Shown: positions 7,514 to 10,865 of the stretch, piece after piece
Position numbering within the stretch: position 1 is the first letter of the stretch
Layout: every line of letters begins with the position of its first letter
NCBI GenBank assembly: GCA_903917425.1
Contig: CAIXAQ010000936.1
Span: 1 to 10,865 of the forward strand
Direction: 5' to 3'
DNA length: 10,865 nucleotides
Source: an uncultured Bacteroidales bacterium
GTDB lineage: Bacteria; Bacteroidota; Bacteroidia; Bacteroidales; UBA4417
Program-made: the position numbers and the translations under genes
Notes under the pieces: model-generated
Database searches by the model: none
Told to the model about the DNA's origin: nothing
Seen by the model: the letters and a program-made list of their open reading frames with translations, nothing else

Positions 7514-8866
7514 TTATAACAAAATGGACTGTAGAATTAAACCGGCAATTACTGCTGCCGCAGTGGTAACGAGTCCTGGCAGCATAAAACTGTGATTAAG
7601 AACATACTTCCCGATTTTGGTGGTTCCGGTACGGTCGAATTGTATTGCTGTAAGTAGGGTAGGATATCCGGGGATAAAAAAGTGACCATTAACGGCCGGA
7701 AAAATTCCAATTAAAAAAGCAGGAGCCAGTCCCAGCGAGAGGCCCAACGGCATCAGGGCCTTGGTTGTTGCAGCCTGACTGAAAAGCAAAATGCTTAATG
7801 CAAATAAAGCGATTGCAAACGTACAGGGATAGGCCGTGACCATTTCGCCTAATGTACTTTTAATAAGAACATAATTATGTTCCATAAATGTGCCACTCAT
7901 CCAAACTACTCCGAATACGGCAATAGTTGCTGAACCGGCTGATGAAAATAAACTGACCCTGGTAACCTGGGCAGCCGTGGTATTTGCAAACAGAATGATC
8001 AGGCCGGCAGCTCCAAGCATAATCATCATGATCATACTTGGTATCTGTACCTGGCCTGCAGCATTCACAGCAAAATTCGGAGTAAATCCTTCTTTTCCTG
8101 AAAACTCGGGCAGAAGGGCGGGGAAAGATCCAAGTAAAATAACGCCCAATACAGCCAAACCGAAAATTATAACGGATTTTACAGCCCCTGGTTTAAGTAC
8201 GATTCCAGTATCCTTTTGTTCACCTTCAATGCTTTTGGCGAAAGTGGGTTCTTTCATTTTTTTGAGAAACTCAGGGTCTTTATCAAGTTCCTTTCCCCGT
8301 TTGAGAACAAACAATATCCCGACAAGTACTCCGATAAGGGTGGATGGAATGCATATCAAAAGTATATCAGCCAGTTTTATCCCGTTGGCAACCAAAACCG
8401 TCAATAATGCAGCCGAGGCAGCCGATACCGGGCTGGCAGTAATACCCATATGAGCAGCTGTTACACTCATGCTCAAGGCTCTCTCAGGACGAACTCTTGC
8501 CTTGGTGGCAACCTCTGCAATGATCGGCAGGATGGAATATGAAATATGTGCTGTGCCGGCAAACAAAGTGAAGCAATAGGTAACCAATGGACCCAGTATT
8601 GTGATTTGCTCGGGGTGACTCCGTAGTATTTTAGCGGCAACGTTAACCAGGTAATCCATTCCGCCGGCAGCCTGTAAGGCAGCGGCGGCTGTTACAACAC
8701 TTAAAATGATCAGCATTACTTCCAGCGGCGGATCGGCAGGTTGCATGCCGAATACAAAAAGCAGGATCAGTAAGCCGATCATGCCCATCACACCTAAACC
8801 GATGCCCGACATACGGGAACCTATAAAAATACAGATCAATAAAATTGCCAGTTGTAGAAAAATCAT
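7514..8866 (-). CDS. dcuB: Dcu-family anaerobic C4-dicarboxylate exchanger
   Basis: A 450-residue inner-membrane carrier of the DcuA/DcuB family, which in E. coli imports fumarate, malate or aspartate, commonly in exchange for succinate, during anaerobic growth. The N-terminal region (SRMSGIGLGVMG, LQAAGGMDYLV), the LFAGTAHIS segment at 101-109, the ITASPVSAA motif at 142-150 and the C-terminal AIQFDRTGTTKIG with NHSFMLPGL (408-432) all match the family. Length is nearly identical to E. coli DcuA/B. A charged loop near 190-226 separates two hydrophobic halves. The DcuB symbol is a best guess; DcuA is equally possible. It is the first gene of the minus-strand cluster, with a candidate promoter about 70 bases upstream, and is followed after 34 bases by aspA. 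Fumarate made by that enzyme is an obvious substrate. Confidence 0.95.
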   Translation of the reverse strand: MIFLQLAILLICIFIGSRMSGIGLGVMGMIGLLILLFVFGMQPADPPLEVMLIILSVVTAAAALQAAGGMDYLVNVAAKILRSHPEQITILGPLVTYCFTLFAGTAHISYSILPIIAEVATKARVRPERALSMSVTAAHMGITASPVSAASAALLTVLVANGIKLADILLICIPSTLIGVLVGILFVLKRGKELDKDPEFLKKMKEPTFAKSIEGEQKDTGIVLKPGAVKSVIIFGLAVLGVILLGSFPALLPEFSGKEGFTPNFAVNAAGQVQIPSMIMMIMLGAAGLIILFANTTAAQVTRVSLFSSAGSATIAVFGVVWMSGTFMEHNYVLIKSTLGEMVTAYPCTFAIALFALSILLFSQAATTKALMPLGLSLGLAPAFLIGIFPAVNGHFFIPGYPTLLTAIQFDRTGTTKIGKYVLNHSFMLPGLVTTAAAVIAGLILQSILL

Positions 8867-8936
8867 AATTTTCAGCAGTTTAATTAAATTTTCGCATTGA
8901 TGATTTACCTCTCGTTGTCATGTCTTTCGTGCAACA

Positions 8937-8967
8937 TAAAATTAAATTCGTTTCGGACTATGGACAA
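8937..8967 (-). promoter_or_regulatory. Candidate sigma-ABfr-type promoter for the dcu-aspA transcript
   Basis: Read on the minus strand, TTG at 8967-8965 is followed after 20 bases by TAATTTTA at 8944-8937. The Bacteroidota consensus is a -33 TTG/TTTG about 20 bases from a -7 TAnnTTTG, so the -7 box matches 7 of 8 bases. Transcription would begin near 8930, leaving a leader of about 65 bases. It is the best candidate in the region, but AT-rich sequence makes chance matches likely. Confidence 0.45.
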
Positions 8968-9004
8968 TAGTTAATTATCCGTATTTTTCTAACCTATCAG
9001 GCCT

Positions 9005-9022
9005 GTGTAAACACGATTACAC
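9005..9022. promoter_or_regulatory. Perfect palindrome GTGTAA-N6-TTACAC, operator-like
   Basis: Perfect 6-base half-sites are separated by six bases (ACACGA). Its core TGTAA-N6-TTACA has the spacing of CRP/FNR-superfamily sites (compare CRP TGTGA-N6-TCACA). The centre is about 80 bases upstream of the predicted dcu transcription start, a plausible activator position. Fumarate-linked genes are often controlled by such regulators, but no regulator of this family is encoded in the window. Confidence 0.5.
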
Positions 9023-9235
9023 TTAATTCTACTTTACCAGATTAAAAGAATACCCCAATAGTCACAATAGGACACAGTAAAAAAACACCTAGATAATTTG
9101 TTATTTCTACCTGCAGTTACCATATTTTGAGAATTTTATACTATCCGGAAGGCCTATATGTCCTTATCTATGCGCTCTACTGTGACTATGTGATTCAAAA
9201 TATCTGTCAGGTTTATTTTAGCAAAGTAGAATTAA
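9023..9235. repeat. Nested inverted repeats
   Basis: A perfect 13-base inverted repeat (TTAATTCTACTTT) pairs 9023-9035 with 9223-9235. Inside it, ATAGTCACA at 9058-9066 pairs with 9181-9189, CACAGTA at 9073-9079 pairs with 9178-9184, and ATATTTTGA at 9122-9130 pairs with 9195-9203. Spacers on the two sides differ in length, so this is not one continuous hairpin. No transposase frame and no clear target-site duplication are visible. It could be a decayed miniature element or a group of regulator sites. Confidence 0.6.
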
Positions 9236-9430
9236 TCAAGGTATTTGATTTTTCATAGCTTTTTTTGCGTTTTTCATTAGAATCATATAGCCCTGATTCA
9301 TTGAATCCTTTATTATAAACATTATGCTGTGTGATATGAGAATGAGCTATGCTTGTAAAAAGTGGAATTTTGGAGAAATGACGGCAGCAAAAACCGGCTG
9401 TAAACTTATGTTTTCCCAGGAGCCTTCGTT

Positions 9431-9643
9431 CTATGATGATTTATTTTCTTTTATCTGGGAAAGTTTATTCATTTTCAGTTGAATTGCTTCCTTTTTCCGC
9501 TGTAACTCTTCTATCTGGCGCCGATATTCCGTATCAACCTCATTCATTACCTGGTCAGTAATTTCACTGAGTTTCTGGATTTTACTTTCCAATACTTTGA
9601 GCTTAATCGCCAATTTATCTGTGTTCACATTCCGGTTTTCCAT
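9431..9643 (-). CDS. Small coiled-coil protein of unknown function
   Basis: A 70-residue, highly charged protein with no signal peptide or membrane segment. From about residue 8 to 65 it reads as a continuous amphipathic helix, with Leu, Ile, Val and Met recurring every three to four residues among Lys, Glu, Gln and Arg (KLAIKLKVLESKIQKL, then IEELQRKKEAIQLKMNKL). It probably forms a coiled-coil dimer or higher assembly in the cytoplasm. I do not recognise a family. The gene has a near-consensus promoter 30 bases upstream, which supports expression. It is divergent from the PAS-LuxR regulator with only 126 bases between the start codons, and points toward the dcu cluster 564 bases away. A functional link to either neighbour is unproven. 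Confidence 0.75.
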   Translation of the reverse strand: MENRNVNTDKLAIKLKVLESKIQKLSEITDQVMNEVDTEYRRQIEELQRKKEAIQLKMNKLSQIKENKSS

Positions 9644-9672
9644 GGGAAGAATATAAATGACATTTTAAATGA

Positions 9673-9703
9673 CAAATTTATCCACGCGCGAATGTGAAAA
9701 CAA
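9673..9703 (-). promoter_or_regulatory. Near-consensus Bacteroidota promoter for the coiled-coil gene
   Basis: On the minus strand TTG at 9703-9701 is followed after exactly 20 bases by TAAATTTG at 9680-9673, a perfect TAnnTTTG -7 box. Transcription should start near 9667, about 24 bases before the ATG at 9643. Confidence 0.75.
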
Positions 9704-9726
9704 TACTGATGAGACTGTATTTTTTG

Positions 9727-9734
9727 TACCTTTG
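9727..9734 (+). promoter_or_regulatory. -7 box of the PAS-LuxR regulator gene
   Basis: TACCTTTG is a perfect TAnnTTTG match. Transcription would start near 9740, giving a leader of about 30 bases to the ATG at 9770. The -33 region, expected near 9703-9707, has no good TTG, suggesting weak or activator-dependent expression. That -33 position coincides with the -33 of the divergent coiled-coil gene. Confidence 0.65.
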
Positions 9735-9769
9735 AATCCAGATATTTGCATATAATTTATATTTATTTT

Positions 9770-10528
9770 ATGGTGAAAGAATACCAGGATTACAGCTTGC
9801 TTCTAAAGTTTTTTGAGAAATTCTCAGTGTCGGGTATCGCAGAACCATATGCCCACGAACCCCTGATGGTTGAACTCGACAAGATGATGGAGAAAAACAG
9901 GCAAATGTTTTACCTGGCAGATGTAATGCTTCTGGATATGGAATTTGTCCATAAAAGAGTCCGCGATATGTTCGGGATTGAGCCCGAAAAGGTTACTGCC
10001 GGGTATTTCCTTACAACCACTCACCCTGATGATTTGAAGAGACATCATCTTATAAGGGTAAAATTGCTCAGTACTGCCCAGGAGTTTTATATTAAAAAAG
10101 GCGGAAAACTGATTATTTCAAGTAACGTAAGGGCTAAAAACCCCGGCGGAGGATATACCAACATGCTTTATCAGGCCTACGCGTTTTACAGCAAAGTTCC
10201 GTACGAATCTGTTTTTATGATACTTGTGCATACAGATATTACAGGATTTGATCATATCCACAAAGGATTTCATATATACGTGGGCGACGATACCAGATTA
10301 TTCCGTTTTCCTGATAAGGAACTACTGATGATGGGAAGCATGTTCTCGCAAACCGAATTCAGGATCATTGAACTTGTGGCGGAAGGGCTGAGCGCCAAAG
10401 AAATTGCAGATAAGCTTTTCAGAAGCGTGCATACCATCAATACCCACAGAACCAATATCCTGGAAAAATCGGGAAAATCATCAATGGCGCACGTAATAAG
10501 GGATTTGAAGGGACAAGGGATGTTGTAG
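9770..10528 (+). CDS. PAS-like domain plus LuxR-type HTH transcription regulator
   Basis: A 252-residue cytoplasmic DNA-binding protein. Residues 193-250 form a LuxR/GerE helix-turn-helix: the pattern FSQTEFRIIELVAEGLSAKEIADKLF followed by SVHTINTHRTNILEKSG is classic, with the recognition helix around VHTINTHRTNI. Residues about 44-160 resemble a PAS sensor domain, with a HPDDLKRH motif at 85-92 typical of PAS_3-like folds and a closing strand VFMILVHTDITGF. There is no phosphoacceptor receiver domain. The ATG at 9770 is preferred over an in-frame TTG at 9746, because transcription from the -7 box at 9727-9734 would begin only a few bases before that TTG and the extra residues (HIIYIYF) look like untranslated AT-rich leader. 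The gene is divergent from the coiled-coil gene and is followed by an intrinsic terminator. The ligand and targets are unknown, and control of the nearby dcu cluster is only a possibility. Confidence 0.9.
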   Translation: MVKEYQDYSLLLKFFEKFSVSGIAEPYAHEPLMVELDKMMEKNRQMFYLADVMLLDMEFVHKRVRDMFGIEPEKVTAGYFLTTTHPDDLKRHHLIRVKLLSTAQEFYIKKGGKLIISSNVRAKNPGGGYTNMLYQAYAFYSKVPYESVFMILVHTDITGFDHIHKGFHIYVGDDTRLFRFPDKELLMMGSMFSQTEFRIIELVAEGLSAKEIADKLFRSVHTINTHRTNILEKSGKSSMAHVIRDLKGQGML

Positions 10529-10575
10529 GGGGCGGCTTTTGCTTTTGAAGATCAAAGTCGCAAGATTCAATATGC

Positions 10576-10597
10576 AAATTCCGAGGGAATTTTTTTT
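10576..10597 (+). terminator. Intrinsic terminator after the PAS-LuxR gene
   Basis: A perfect 7-base stem (AAATTCC at 10576-10582 with GGAATTT at 10586-10592) and a 3-base GAG loop are followed directly by five further T residues to 10597. It lies 48 bases after the stop codon. Confidence 0.8.
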
Positions 10598-10865
10598 GTG
10601 CGCAATACCGGGTGCTTTGTGGCCAATGCTCTTATTTTGGGGGTTGGATCTTAGGTTTTTGGCTGACAAGATATCCCAAACCTGGACAAGCCAGTAACGT
10701 TCGGCTGAGCTCACGCTGAAGCCAAAAAGGAACGCAAAACACGTAACATTAAATTAAAAATGAAAAAGTCAGGGGCTTGCAATACTTATATTTTGTGTTC
10801 TGTGTTTTATATTTTTAATTCCTTAACGAATGTTTTGCCGGAAAAAATATCAAATTAAAGCATAA
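10598..10865. other. Non-coding tail with inverted repeats, no recognisable gene
   Basis: No supported gene in 268 bases. A 9-base perfect inverted repeat TTTTTGGCT at 10656-10664 pairs with 10720-10728. It encloses a GC-richer stretch with CGGCTGAGCTCACGCTGA at 10702-10719 that looks unlike its AT-rich surroundings. A second AT-rich pair, AATTAAAAAT at 10752-10761 and 10811-10820, lies further on. This may be the upstream region of a gene beyond the window. Confidence 0.5.

Larger units (their letters stand above)
8867..9430. other. 564-base non-coding region between dcu and the small coiled-coil gene
   Basis: No convincing gene is visible on either strand. Going from the dcu start outward it holds a candidate promoter (8937-8967), a palindromic operator-like site (9005-9022), nested inverted repeats (9023-9235) and a T-rich stretch near 9245-9280. 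The remaining 9240-9430 shows no structure I can support. No strong intrinsic terminator was found for the coiled-coil gene, so read-through towards dcu cannot be excluded. Confidence 0.7.

Noticed and set aside
9079..9109. Intrinsic terminator on the minus strand for the coiled-coil gene
   Set aside because: A T-run is present, but the stem is only 7 A/T-rich pairs with a 2-base bulge and does not abut the T-run.
9324..9482. 52-residue plus-strand open frame beginning MLCDMRMSYACKKW
   Set aside because: No promoter, its last third is antisense to the coiled-coil gene, and the sequence resembles no family; probably chance.
9746..9769. Upstream TTG start for the PAS-LuxR regulator
   Set aside because: It would lie only a few bases after the predicted transcription start, and the extra residues are AT-rich leader; the ATG at 9770 fits better.
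10481..10714. 77-residue minus-strand open frame
   Set aside because: It runs across the intrinsic terminator and antisense to the end of the regulator, with no coding features.

Overview
This window comes from a member of the Bacteroidota. The evidence is that two start regions carry the phylum's typical -7 promoter box (TAnnTTTG), start codons lack Shine-Dalgarno sequences, an OprO/P-type porin is present, and all recognisable proteins look like Bacteroidota versions. I cannot place it more precisely. The genes look chromosomal and metabolic. I see no phage, transposase, CRISPR, tRNA or rRNA.

Positions 1 to 8866 hold six genes, all on the minus strand. In transcription order they are: a DcuA/DcuB-type C4-dicarboxylate exchanger (8866-7514), an aspartate ammonia-lyase with a signal peptide (7479-6022), a type II L-asparaginase with a signal peptide (5670-4597), an outer-membrane porin (4579-3371), a DASS/SLC13 anion:sodium symporter (3135-1747) and a malic enzyme (1548 to the window edge, C-terminus missing). 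Together they suggest a route from asparagine to aspartate to fumarate that runs outside the cytoplasm. Fumarate would then be taken up by Dcu, probably in exchange for succinate, and malic enzyme would link C4 acids to pyruvate. The signal peptide on the aspartase is the most interesting biochemical point.

The gaps inside this cluster are not plain. The 351-base gap between aspA and ansB holds about 20 degenerate 7-base units (GAAGWCR), followed by three units of the same kind on the opposite strand. The 198-base gap between the DASS gene and malic enzyme holds eight degenerate 7-base units of a different sequence (core AGTGC), again followed by opposite-strand copies. Two unrelated sequences with the same 7-base period and the same inverted layout are the strongest structural signal here.

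Positions 8867 to 9430 are non-coding. They hold a candidate dcu promoter, a perfect GTGTAA-N6-TTACAC operator-like palindrome and a set of nested inverted repeats about 213 bases across. A 70-residue coiled-coil protein of unknown function (9643-9431, minus) is divergent from a PAS-LuxR type transcription regulator (9770-10528, plus), with closely packed divergent promoters between them. The regulator is followed by a good intrinsic terminator, then about 270 bases without a recognisable gene.
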